From IMG/VR virus record IMGVR_UViG_3300047548_000772, positions 1 through 64,000 of that record: a DNA stretch of 64,000 nucleotides, one strand, 5' to 3'. Under the pieces are notes generated by a model. It searched no databases and was not told where the DNA came from. It worked only from the letters and a program-made list of their open reading frames with translations. Positions within the stretch are counted from its first letter, which is position 1, and each line of letters opens with the position of its first letter. The translations under genes and the position numbers were made by a program. Below are positions 30,898-37,109 of this stretch, one piece after another. The stretch is from a virus.

Positions 30898-31452
30898 ATG
30901 TTCTACTTATATCAGATCACAAACACTAAAAACGGTAAGATATACGTCGGAGTTCACAAGACAAGTAATCCAAACGATGATTATATGGGGTCAGGGCATT
31001 TAATAAAACGTGCAATTAACAAGTACGGTAAGGAAAACTTTACTAAGACTATACTTGCATCGTTTAAAAATAGAGAAGACGCATATAAAGCAGAGTCCGA
31101 AATAGTTACACCCGAATTCTTGTTACGCGAAGATGTGTATAACATTAATAAAGGCGGCGACGGTGGTTACTACCATGTAAACCAATCTAAAACCCCAGAA
31201 CAAAGAACAACTCATTCTCGTCTTGGTGCTGTAGCAATACACTCAAGAACTGAGGAAGAAAAACAAGCAACGTTTAGTAAAATCAGTGCAGCACTAACTG
31301 GTAAGAAATATAGAAAAGGTGTTATAACAACACCAGAAGAAACAAGTAGAAAACGTAAGGAAAAAATGGTAGGGAAGAAATTACACCCTATCACAAGAAA
31401 ATGGGTTAGTAGAGAAGAATATGATGCCTACATCAATTCAACAGCCTGCTAA
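30898..31452 (+). CDS. GIY-YIG homing endonuclease (Seg-like)
   Basis: 184 residues. YLYQITNTKNGKIYVGVHKT opens the GIY-YIG domain, with GSG, a catalytic Glu around residue 65-70 (YKAESEI) and NINKGGDGG. A Lys/Arg-rich C-terminus (GKKYRKG, RKRKEKMVGKK) with NUMOD3-like repeats would bind DNA. AGGAGA upstream. It lies directly after the large RNA and before hairpin/tRNA genes, typical of a mobile nuclease invading a tRNA region. Confidence 0.88.
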   Translation: MFYLYQITNTKNGKIYVGVHKTSNPNDDYMGSGHLIKRAINKYGKENFTKTILASFKNREDAYKAESEIVTPEFLLREDVYNINKGGDGGYYHVNQSKTPEQRTTHSRLGAVAIHSRTEEEKQATFSKISAALTGKKYRKGVITTPEETSRKRKEKMVGKKLHPITRKWVSREEYDAYINSTAC

Positions 31453-31455
31453 CTT

Positions 31456-31476
31456 ATGGTTCCGTAGCAATACGGG
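31456..31476 (+). other. GNRA hairpin
   Basis: CCGTA-GCAA-TACGG, enclosed by ATGG/CCAT, directly before the next long-stem hairpin. Confidence 0.55.
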
Positions 31477-31551
31477 CCATATTGAAACACACTAAAGATA
31501 AGCCGGTACTGGTTCGAAACAGGACGCCTCGTTTAGTGTGTTTCGATATGG
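31477..31551 (+). repeat. CCATAT hairpin, copy 3
   Basis: CCATATTGAAACACACTAAA pairs with the end TTTAGTGTGTTTCGATATGG, 20 bp with one mismatch/wobble: the most perfect copy. Short interior with ACTGGTTCGAAACAGG. Confidence 0.8.
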
Positions 31552-31614
31552 TAAAGAGGTGTACAACTCTTCCTTCCGGTGGTGGAAATTTACCTGTACA
31601 GGGAAAAACCGGTG

Positions 31615-31694
31615 CCATATTGAAACATACTGCATAAGTGACGGCGGGCAAACAGTTGAGTACGCAACTGTCGGCAAAGTGTGTTTCCATATGG
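31615..31694 (+). repeat. CCATAT hairpin, copy 4
   Basis: CCATATTGAAACATACT pairs with AGTGTGTTTCCATATGG. Interior carries ACAGTTG-AGTACG-CAACTGT. Confidence 0.78.
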
Positions 31695-31979
31695 TGAATA
31701 AACGGGGGATACGCTGACGATGTTTTGCGTATCTTAAACGACGGTAACATAACATCCGCGCCCCTTACGAGTTTTGCAAGTGTTAGCAAGAGAACGGCAC
31801 GTTAGCAAGGTGTTCGAAAACCGAGCTAATGTAAAGCAGTGGAGGGCGCGAATCCCTAGCAAAAAATAAGGGACACTGGCTTAGTACCCCAAGTAACGGA
31901 TCACCACCTGGCCCGGGCTTAATGCAATCAGGTGAATGGTAGAGATAAAGGTGACTCTACTACTTGCAAAATCTTTAAT
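31695..31979 (+). other. non-coding spacer with hairpins
   Basis: 285 nt with no credible gene. Short stems only, for example GGTAGAG-ataaaggtga-CTCTACT and CACCTG/CAGGTG just ahead of tRNA-Tyr. Probably leader or processing region of a tRNA transcript. Confidence 0.45.
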
Positions 31980-32064
31980 GGGTAGGTGGGTGAGTGGTTA
32001 AAACCATCAGACTGTAAATCTGACGCCTCCGGCTACGCTGGTTCGAATCCAGCCCTGCCCACCA
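31980..32064 (+). tRNA. tRNA-Tyr (GTA)
   Basis: Acceptor GGGTAGG/CCTGCCC, anticodon loop CTGTAAA, class II variable arm, T-loop TTCGAAT, encoded CCA. Confidence 0.95.
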
Positions 32065-32086
32065 CTTTGTAGCACAGCAAATTTTT

Positions 32087-32162
32087 GCTCCTATCGTCTA
32101 GAGGCCTAGGACACCACCCTTTCACGGTGGATACAGGGGTTCGAATCCCCTTGGGAGTGCCA
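32087..32162 (+). tRNA. tRNA-Glu (TTC)
   Basis: Acceptor GCTCCTA/TGGGAGT, anticodon loop CTTTCAC, T-loop TTCGAAT, encoded CCA. Confidence 0.95.
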
Positions 32163-32282
32163 GTTCCGGTCTGAGGTCGCTCCTCAGCGCAAACGTCAGC
32201 GTAGGCGTGACAGCCGAGGGAGAGTCCACGGACATATTCAAAAATATCTCAGTGCGCAATAACTCCTATTAAATAGAAAGTT

Positions 32283-33248
32283 ATGAAAAAAATATTAATT
32301 CTAGGCGCAGGCGGATTTATTGGAACACACTTAACCAATGATCTAAAAAACAAAGGTCACTATGTTATTGGAGCAGACTTAAAGTATCCTAAGTTTTCCA
32401 AAACAACTGCAGATGAGTTTTATATTGCCGACCTGCGCGACACAATCGCAGTAGAAAAATTAATTACGTCTGACATTGACATGATTTATCAACTAGCAGC
32501 CGACATGGGCGGCGCTGGATATATCTTTGTTGGCAACAATGACGCCGATATAATGCATAATTCAGCAAAGATTAATATCAATGTTGTAGAAGCAATGGTC
32601 AAGTCAGGTGTAAAAAATGTATTATTCACGTCCAGTGCATGTGTTTACCCACAGGGCAACCAAGAAAATTTAGATACACTTTGTATTACAGAATCATCAG
32701 CATACCCGGCCGATCCAGACAGTGATTATGGCTGGGAAAAATTGTTTAGTGAAAGATTGTATCTAGCATTTGCTCGTAACTACAATCTTAATGTTCGTGT
32801 TGTTAGATTACATAACGTGTTTGGTCCACTTTGTAGTTGGAACGACGGGCGTGAAAAGTCCCCAGCAGCATTGTGCCGTAAAGTTGCAATGGCCAAAAAC
32901 AACGACACCATTGACGTATGGGGTGATGGCACTCAAGTTAGAAGCTTTTTGTTCATTGATCAATGTTTAGAAGGAATTCAACGCATAGTCGATGGCAATT
33001 ATTGTCAACCTCTGAACTTAGGCAGCGATAGAATGATTTCTATCAATGACCTTGCTAAACTAATATCAACTATAGCCGAGAAGCAAATAACTATTAACAA
33101 TATTCCTGGTCCAAAAGGCGTTAACTTTAGAACCAGCGACAATACATTAATTAATGAACAATTGGGTTGGTGCCCAAAAGACAATCTAGAATACGGATTA
33201 CAAAAAACGTATTTCTGGATATTAGATCAAATTAAGGATTCTCAATGA
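32283..33248 (+). CDS. NAD-dependent epimerase, GDP-mannose 3,5-epimerase-like
   Basis: 321 residues, extended SDR. ILILGAGGFIGTHL is the NAD-binding loop, AADMGGAGYIF and TSSACVYP the active-site Ser region, and YGWEKL (near residue 149) the catalytic Tyr-x-x-x-Lys. SPAALCRKVAMAK and WGDGTQVRSFLFIDQCLEG are typical of GDP-mannose 3,5-epimerases rather than GalE. Would make GDP-L-galactose or a relative. Overlaps the next gene by 4 nt, giving a nucleotide-sugar operon. Confidence 0.88.
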   Translation: MKKILILGAGGFIGTHLTNDLKNKGHYVIGADLKYPKFSKTTADEFYIADLRDTIAVEKLITSDIDMIYQLAADMGGAGYIFVGNNDADIMHNSAKININVVEAMVKSGVKNVLFTSSACVYPQGNQENLDTLCITESSAYPADPDSDYGWEKLFSERLYLAFARNYNLNVRVVRLHNVFGPLCSWNDGREKSPAALCRKVAMAKNNDTIDVWGDGTQVRSFLFIDQCLEGIQRIVDGNYCQPLNLGSDRMISINDLAKLISTIAEKQITINNIPGPKGVNFRTSDNTLINEQLGWCPKDNLEYGLQKTYFWILDQIKDSQ

Positions 33249-34387
33249 ACGTAGGTATTATTGGTGTAGGTAAGTTAGGTCTTGCTTATGCATTGGTTTT
33301 TGAACAACTAGGTCACAATGTTGTGGCTAGTAGCTATAAACAAGATTATGTTGATCAGTTATTAAAAAAACAAATCGACAGTCCTGAGCCCGGCATCGAA
33401 GAGTCTCTAAAAAAATCAAACATCGATTTTACCATTGACAACCATCATGTTATCAACTTGTGTGATATAATTTATGTTATGGTTGCTACTCCGAGTACAC
33501 CTGAAGGTGACTACGATGTTTCTGCTGTTGATTTAGTAGTGCAAGATTTTATTAACCACCAAGGTCCAGTCGCTGGTAAGATTCTAATTGTAGGTAGTAC
33601 TGTTAACCCAGGAAACTGCCAAAAGATTCAAGAATTACTAAATCCATTTGGTGTTAATGTCGTATATTGTCCTACATTTGCAGCACAAGGAACTGTAATG
33701 CGTAACATTCGAGATCCAAAAAGTTTACTTTTAGGCACAAACAATGTCGAAGTTGCAGAACAATGTAGGAAACTATTTATCGAAGTGTGTGGCGAAGATA
33801 CACCTGTGCACATTGTTGAACCAACAACTGCTGAGATTTTAAAACTAGCAGGAAATTGCAAAGCCACACTCGAAATTAGTTTCTTTAACATGATTTCACA
33901 AATCGTAATTAATGCTGGATTAAAACACAATTTAGATCAAGTTGATAGATACTTAAATCTTGTCAAAACCAAACAACAATGGGGCCACGGATTTGGATTC
34001 GGCGGACCTTGTTTTCCCCGAGACAATCGCTCAATGGTGCATTACGCAAACAAGTTAGGCATCGACTTTCGATTAGGCAATACCATTGATGAATTCAATC
34101 AACAACACGTTAAATTCTTGACTAATTATTTCCTACAAGACAACATCAATGACTTGCCTTACTACTTTGAGTATATTACCTACAAACCAGGTGTTAACAT
34201 TCTCGAAGAAAGTCATCAACTAAAAGTCTGTAAGAAGTTACTCGAGGCTGGCAAACAAGTCTATGTCGAAAATACAAAGTTCTTGTTACCGTTTATCATT
34301 GACGAATTATCGGCGCAATATCCAAACATCGAGTTCGTTACCCTAGCAGAAAAAAACATTCCTGTATATAACGTAACCGCATACTAA
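33245..34387 (+). CDS. UDP-glucose/GDP-mannose dehydrogenase family
   Basis: 380 residues. VGIIGVGKLGLAYALVF is the NAD fold, and GFGFGGPCFPRDNRSM (Cys near residue 260) the catalytic thiol region, so oxidation of a nucleotide sugar to a uronic acid is expected. Slightly short for the family (usually 390-430) and with a divergent C-terminal domain. ATGA-coupled to the epimerase. Confidence 0.9.
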   Translation: MNVGIIGVGKLGLAYALVFEQLGHNVVASSYKQDYVDQLLKKQIDSPEPGIEESLKKSNIDFTIDNHHVINLCDIIYVMVATPSTPEGDYDVSAVDLVVQDFINHQGPVAGKILIVGSTVNPGNCQKIQELLNPFGVNVVYCPTFAAQGTVMRNIRDPKSLLLGTNNVEVAEQCRKLFIEVCGEDTPVHIVEPTTAEILKLAGNCKATLEISFFNMISQIVINAGLKHNLDQVDRYLNLVKTKQQWGHGFGFGGPCFPRDNRSMVHYANKLGIDFRLGNTIDEFNQQHVKFLTNYFLQDNINDLPYYFEYITYKPGVNILEESHQLKVCKKLLEAGKQVYVENTKFLLPFIIDELSAQYPNIEFVTLAEKNIPVYNVTAY

Positions 34388-34388
34388 A

Positions 34389-34556
34389 ATGTTTAGCTGG
34401 CCAGACTGGTTATACAAACTGTGGGCACTATTTCTAAGATGTATCTTAGTGCCCCTTAGTTTACCCGTTCGTGCAGTCGAGCGGTTGACAGGAAATACGT
34501 TTCCGCGCAATAATATTGAAAAATACAGAACAAGCACCGTTAGATCAGTTGGTTAG
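34389..34556 (+). CDS. possible small membrane peptide
   Basis: 55 residues from the ATG at 34389, one base after the dehydrogenase stop: MFSWPDWLYKLWALFLRCIL then VPLSLPVRAVERLTG. Hydrophobic start looks real, but the last third overlaps a promoter and tRNA-Asp, with the stop inside the tRNA. Three other genes here also end inside a tRNA, so this is not disqualifying. Confidence 0.4.
   Translation: MFSWPDWLYKLWALFLRCILVPLSLPVRAVERLTGNTFPRNNIEKYRTSTVRSVG
34485..34513 (+). promoter_or_regulatory. sigma70-like promoter for tRNA-Asp
   Basis: TTGACA then GGAAAT as in other promoters here, 17 nt, CAATAA (or AATAAT at 18 nt). Ends 20 nt before tRNA-Asp. Confidence 0.65.
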
Positions 34557-34610
34557 ATCGTCTGCCTGTCACGCAGAAGGCCAGGGGTTCGAGTCCCCTA
34601 CGGTGCGCCA
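34534..34610 (+). tRNA. tRNA-Asp (GTC)
   Basis: Acceptor GCACCGT/ACGGTGC, anticodon loop CTGTCAC, T-loop TTCGAGT, G73 and encoded CCA. Confidence 0.95.
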
Positions 34611-34684
34611 TAATTTAGTATAGACGCTGAGATCAGAAGGCAAACGAGTACCCAGGGCTCCGCAGTAATGGATCATGGTTTTAA

Positions 34685-34795
34685 GCCCGTAACGGTAGAA
34701 AACTCTCTCAAGCGAGACAATCCTGCAAGGGCTACCCAGGTAGCATAGCAGGGCGACTAAATCGCATTGGGGGGTGTGCGAAATCACCTCCCACC
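34685..34795 (+). ncRNA. structured spacer related to hairpin copy 2
   Basis: CTCTC-AAGC-GAGA-type and GGGGGGTG-TGCGAAAT-CACCTCCC hairpins. TGTGCGAAATCAC and a CTACCCAGGTAGCATAGCAGG stretch resemble the interior of the element at 29835. No gene. Confidence 0.45.
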
Positions 34796-34798
34796 AAT

Positions 34799-34883
34799 TA
34801 CCGGTTCGCATAGCGGCGATTGCAGCGGTCTCCAAAACCGCCGACGGAAGTCCACGGGGGTTCGAGTCCCTCACCGGTAGCCA
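34799..34883 (+). tRNA. tRNA with CCA anticodon (Trp) and long variable arm
   Basis: Acceptor TACCGGT/ACCGGTA, anticodon arm GCGGT-CTCCAAA-ACCGC as in bacterial tRNA-Trp, G73 and CCA. But the D-stem is only 3 bp and the variable region is 14 nt with GAC-GGAA-GTC, features of class II tRNAs such as Ser. Normal tRNA-Trp has a 5 nt variable loop. Charging identity is therefore uncertain. Confidence 0.82.
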
Positions 34884-34925
34884 AACAACTGTAATTGTCA
34901 GATGTGAGAGAAAGGAAAATTGACA

Positions 34926-35123
34926 ATGTATCGAATAGTATATGATGATCAAGAAGAAGTTTTTGCTAGCCTTGGGTTAGCAATGGAACGGGCACAAGCC
35001 ATTCCACACTTTGTAACCATTTCAGGTAATGGTTATGATATAGTAGGGCGTTTTGGTGTAGATGCTGTTGTAGCAGGAGTACTGCCTAATGGCACAGACT
35101 ACACTTGGCGTAAACGTAGATAA
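34926..35123 (+). CDS. small hypothetical phage protein
   Basis: 65 residues from the ATG at 34926 with GAGAAAGGA upstream. IVYDDQEEVFASLGLAMERA then GYDIVGRFGVDAVVAGVLPN. A compact alpha/beta protein of a kind common in myophages; function unknown. Confidence 0.65.
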   Translation: MYRIVYDDQEEVFASLGLAMERAQAIPHFVTISGNGYDIVGRFGVDAVVAGVLPNGTDYTWRKRR

Positions 35124-35134
35124 AGGAGAGTATT

Positions 35135-35269
35135 GTGGCACACAAGCAACAAGGTATCCGTACTCCGAGCCCTCAATGGTGGAAACACTTGCGAGATTGG
35201 AAGCGTGTGTTTTGGAAGGCAGAACGCCAAGCGCACAAAAAGGAAATGAATAAACAAAAAGGAGAGTAG
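35135..35269 (+). CDS. 44-residue basic protein
   Basis: GTG at 35135 with AAGGAGAG upstream. MAHKQQGIRTPSPQWWKHLR then WKRVFWKAERQAHKKEMN. Very basic and Trp-rich. Followed by another AAGGAGAG and the next tiny gene, so translation is likely. Confidence 0.55.
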   Translation: MAHKQQGIRTPSPQWWKHLRDWKRVFWKAERQAHKKEMNKQKGE

Positions 35270-35270
35270 C

Positions 35271-35390
35271 ATGAAGGCATGGTATCGCAAGTACAATGAT
35301 CGACAGTTAAACTCTAGTACATATCACAAAAAGGATGGCACAAATATTCGTGCTAAACTTAAACAATTTTATAAAAAGGAAATGACATGA
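35271..35390 (+). CDS. 39-residue basic protein
   Basis: ATG at 35271, GGAGAG upstream within the previous gene's end. MKAWYRKYNDRQLNSSTYHK then AKLKQFYKKEMT. Function unknown. Its TGA overlaps a further ATG that reads only six codons (MKRAKR). Confidence 0.55.
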   Translation: MKAWYRKYNDRQLNSSTYHKKDGTNIRAKLKQFYKKEMT

Positions 35391-35469
35391 AACGTGCGAA
35401 ACGTTAGTGTCGACTCTGGAACCCGTATGGTCCTTAGTCGGCACGTAAAATAAATTTACATACGACTAT

Positions 35470-35545
35470 CCCTTTCAGGTGTTGTTGGTAGCATACATGA
35501 CTCTTAATCATCGAGGGCAGAGTTCAAATCTCTGGGGAGGGACCA
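35470..35545 (+). tRNA. tRNA-Lys (CTT)
   Basis: Acceptor CCCTTTC/GGGAGGG with two G-U pairs, anticodon loop CTCTTAA on a 4 bp stem ATGA/TCAT, T-arm CAGAG-TTCAAAT-CTCTG, encoded CCA. Confidence 0.85.
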
Positions 35546-35548
35546 TAT

Positions 35549-35624
35549 GGGAGTATGGTGAAATGGTTATCACAGCAGACTTTTAATCTGCCAGTTCAGG
35601 GTTCGAGTCCCTGTGCTCCTACCA
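35549..35624 (+). tRNA. tRNA-Lys (TTT)
   Basis: Acceptor GGGAGTA/TGCTCCT, anticodon loop CTTTTAA, T-loop TTCGAGT. Its CCA (35622-35624) is also the first base triplet of hairpin copy 5. Confidence 0.93.
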
Positions 35625-35721
35625 TATAGAAACACATTAGTCCGGGTCATGTTGGTTGGTTGAAGTCCAACGAAAAGGCAGCATTGGCGACATGGTAAGA
35701 TCCTAGTGTGCTTCTATATGG
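35622..35721 (+). repeat. CCATAT hairpin, copy 5
   Basis: CCATATAGAAACACATTAG at left (starting in the tRNA-Lys CCA), CTAGTGTGCTTCTATATGG at right. Interior homologous to copy 1 at 29362, including GTTGGTTGAAGTCCAAC. A compensatory T-to-A change in both arms keeps the pairing. Confidence 0.8.
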
Positions 35722-35729
35722 TAAACAAT

Positions 35730-35804
35730 TCTCGTGTAGCTCAGTGGTAGAGCAGCGGCTTGATAAGCCGTTGGTCACAAGTTCAAATCTTGTCGCGAGA
35801 ACCA
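35730..35804 (+). tRNA. tRNA-Ile (GAT)
   Basis: Acceptor TCTCGTG/CGCGAGA, anticodon loop TTGATAA, T-loop TTCAAAT, encoded CCA. Confidence 0.94.
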
Positions 35805-35814
35805 TACAATTTGT

Positions 35815-35891
35815 TGGGGATTAGCCAAGTCTGGTAAGGCAGCGGATTTTGATTCCGCCATGCAGAGGTTCGAATCCTTTATCCCCAGCCA
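35815..35891 (+). tRNA. tRNA-Gln (TTG)
   Basis: Acceptor TGGGGAT/ATCCCCA, anticodon loop TTTTGAT, T-loop TTCGAAT, encoded CCA. Confidence 0.95.
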
Positions 35892-36023
35892 AACAGTTAA
35901 GCCTGGCGGGGGTATATCACTTGCTCGTAGTACCGTAGTTATATGGTGAGCAACATCGGTAGGGTGCGAGGCCCTATGGGTTTGCCGTTAATCCCAACAC
36001 GCCCCGGAGGTAACGGCACTAAT
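35892..36023 (+). other. structured tRNA spacer
   Basis: No gene. TGCCGTTA (35983) pairs with TAACGGCA (36012) and TTGCTC with GAGCAA. Spacer between tRNA-Gln and tRNA-His. Confidence 0.45.
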
Positions 36024-36098
36024 GGTGTTGTTAGTGTAGTGGTAACACGACGGATTGTGATTCCGTTATCACGAGTTCGAACCTCGTACGACACCCCA
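36024..36098 (+). tRNA. tRNA-His (GTG)
   Basis: Acceptor GTGTTGT/ACGACAC with the extra G-1 opposite C73, the His identity pair. Anticodon loop TTGTGAT, T-loop TTCGAAC, encoded CCA. Confidence 0.95.
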
Positions 36099-36201
36099 AA
36101 ATTCGGATAAATGTATCCAAAACTTGTCAACGAAACATAGCTCTCCTGCGTTAATAGTAGTGTAAGCACAACGCTTACAGTTCATTCTAAAGGAGACTAA
36201 C

Positions 36202-36417
36202 ATGAACAAGTTTGCCGTTATTGTAGCATCACTATTTGCTGTAACCGCTTTTGCTGCCGAGCCAGCTAAAACCGAAACCAAGGTCGAAGCCAAACCCGCT
36301 GTAACTGCTCCTGCTAAGGAAGTTAAAAAGGACGCAACGCCTGCAAAAAGCGAAAAGCCTGCTGTCAAGAACGAAAAAGCGGCAACTAAGCCTGCTGCTG
36401 ATAAGCCAGCAAAGTAA
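36202..36417 (+). CDS. exported Lys/Ala/Pro-rich peptide
   Basis: 71 residues. Signal peptide MNKFAVIVASLFAVTAFA, then a low-complexity Ala/Lys/Pro/Thr mature chain without Cys or aromatic residues. AAAGGAG upstream. Resembles periplasmic basic peptides (Asr-like, histone-tail-like) of proteobacteria. A third exported product of this phage after the porin and OmpA-like protein. Function unknown. Confidence 0.75.
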   Translation: MNKFAVIVASLFAVTAFAAEPAKTETKVEAKPAVTAPAKEVKKDATPAKSEKPAVKNEKAATKPAADKPAK

Positions 36418-36420
36418 TCA

Positions 36421-36616
36421 CGAGTTTGAACCTAGCAACGATGTTATACCTGATTCAGATGACTTAGATATACATCGTAGTTATAGTAGACCCAAACTTA
36501 TCACTGTTGATCCGGACGACAGTGATATTTCAGATCGCGTAAAACTCAGATTATTTCTTGCTCGACAAAAGGCTGTCGAAAAACACAGAGAGGTTTGGGG
36601 CACAACCGCCCTTTAA
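36421..36616 (+). CDS. protein-like reading frame lacking a standard start
   Basis: The +1 frame relative to the exported peptide reads HEFEPSNDVIPDSDDLDIH, PKLITVDPDDSDISDRVKLR and FLARQKAVEKHREVW to TAA at 36616. Composition is clearly protein-like. No ATG, GTG or TTG in frame before it; it follows directly from AAG TAA of the previous gene, so a +1 frameshift fusion, a rare start codon or a truncated gene are all possible. Confidence 0.4.
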
Positions 36617-36633
36617 CCTCTCTTCTATTTTAT

Positions 36634-36711
36634 GGTGCAGTGGCCGAGTGGACCAAGGCAACTGTCTGCAAAACAGTAAAACCACAAGTTCGAATCTTGT
36701 CTGCACCTCCA
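36634..36711 (+). tRNA. tRNA-Cys (GCA)
   Basis: Acceptor GGTGCAG/CTGCACC, anticodon loop CTGCAAA, T-loop TTCGAAT, T73 (Cys would have U73) and encoded CCA. Confidence 0.94.
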
Positions 36712-36714
36712 ACG

Positions 36715-36894
36715 CTAACGGTTGTGTCCTCGTATAAACCAGGATTCTTGATACAACTGTTTTCTAACTTCATCTTCGCTGTAATCAAACGTCTGGCTAC
36801 ACAGTGAAATAAATTTTTCGTGATCTTGCTCTATTTCGTGTAGACTTTGCCCTTGGCACCAACCGTGGTACAATGCTCTTGCATATTCTATCAT
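36715..36894 (-). CDS. small minus-strand hypothetical protein
   Basis: 59 residues from MIEYARALYHGWCQGQ (the ten-codon longer frame to 36924 is less likely). SLHEIEQDHEKFISLCSQTF and YSEDEVRKQLY read like a folded helical protein. Ends just after tRNA-Cys. One of few minus-strand genes. Confidence 0.55.
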   Translation of the reverse strand: MIEYARALYHGWCQGQSLHEIEQDHEKFISLCSQTFDYSEDEVRKQLYQESWFIRGHNR

Positions 36895-36950
36895 AGTATA
36901 AATATTTATAGTGCAACGCAGCATTTAAAAGCCCAGTTAAAGGAACTAGT

Positions 36951-37109
36951 ATGACTGATAAACAAAAGTTGTTAGCAGAAGTACTAAAACTCAAAATGTA
37001 CCTACTAGGTATATCAAATAAGCATCAACTCACTGTTTACACAGAAGATATGCTAGAGCGTGTCAACGACATAATTACAGCAGTAGAAGAATGTCGAGAC
37101 AATGATTGA
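36951..37109 (+). CDS. small helical protein
   Basis: 52 residues, AAAGGAAC upstream. MTDKQKLLAEVLKLKMYLLG, then VYTEDMLERVNDIITAVEEC. Two amphipathic helices. Overlaps the following radical SAM gene by 8 nt. Confidence 0.6.
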   Translation: MTDKQKLLAEVLKLKMYLLGISNKHQLTVYTEDMLERVNDIITAVEECRDND

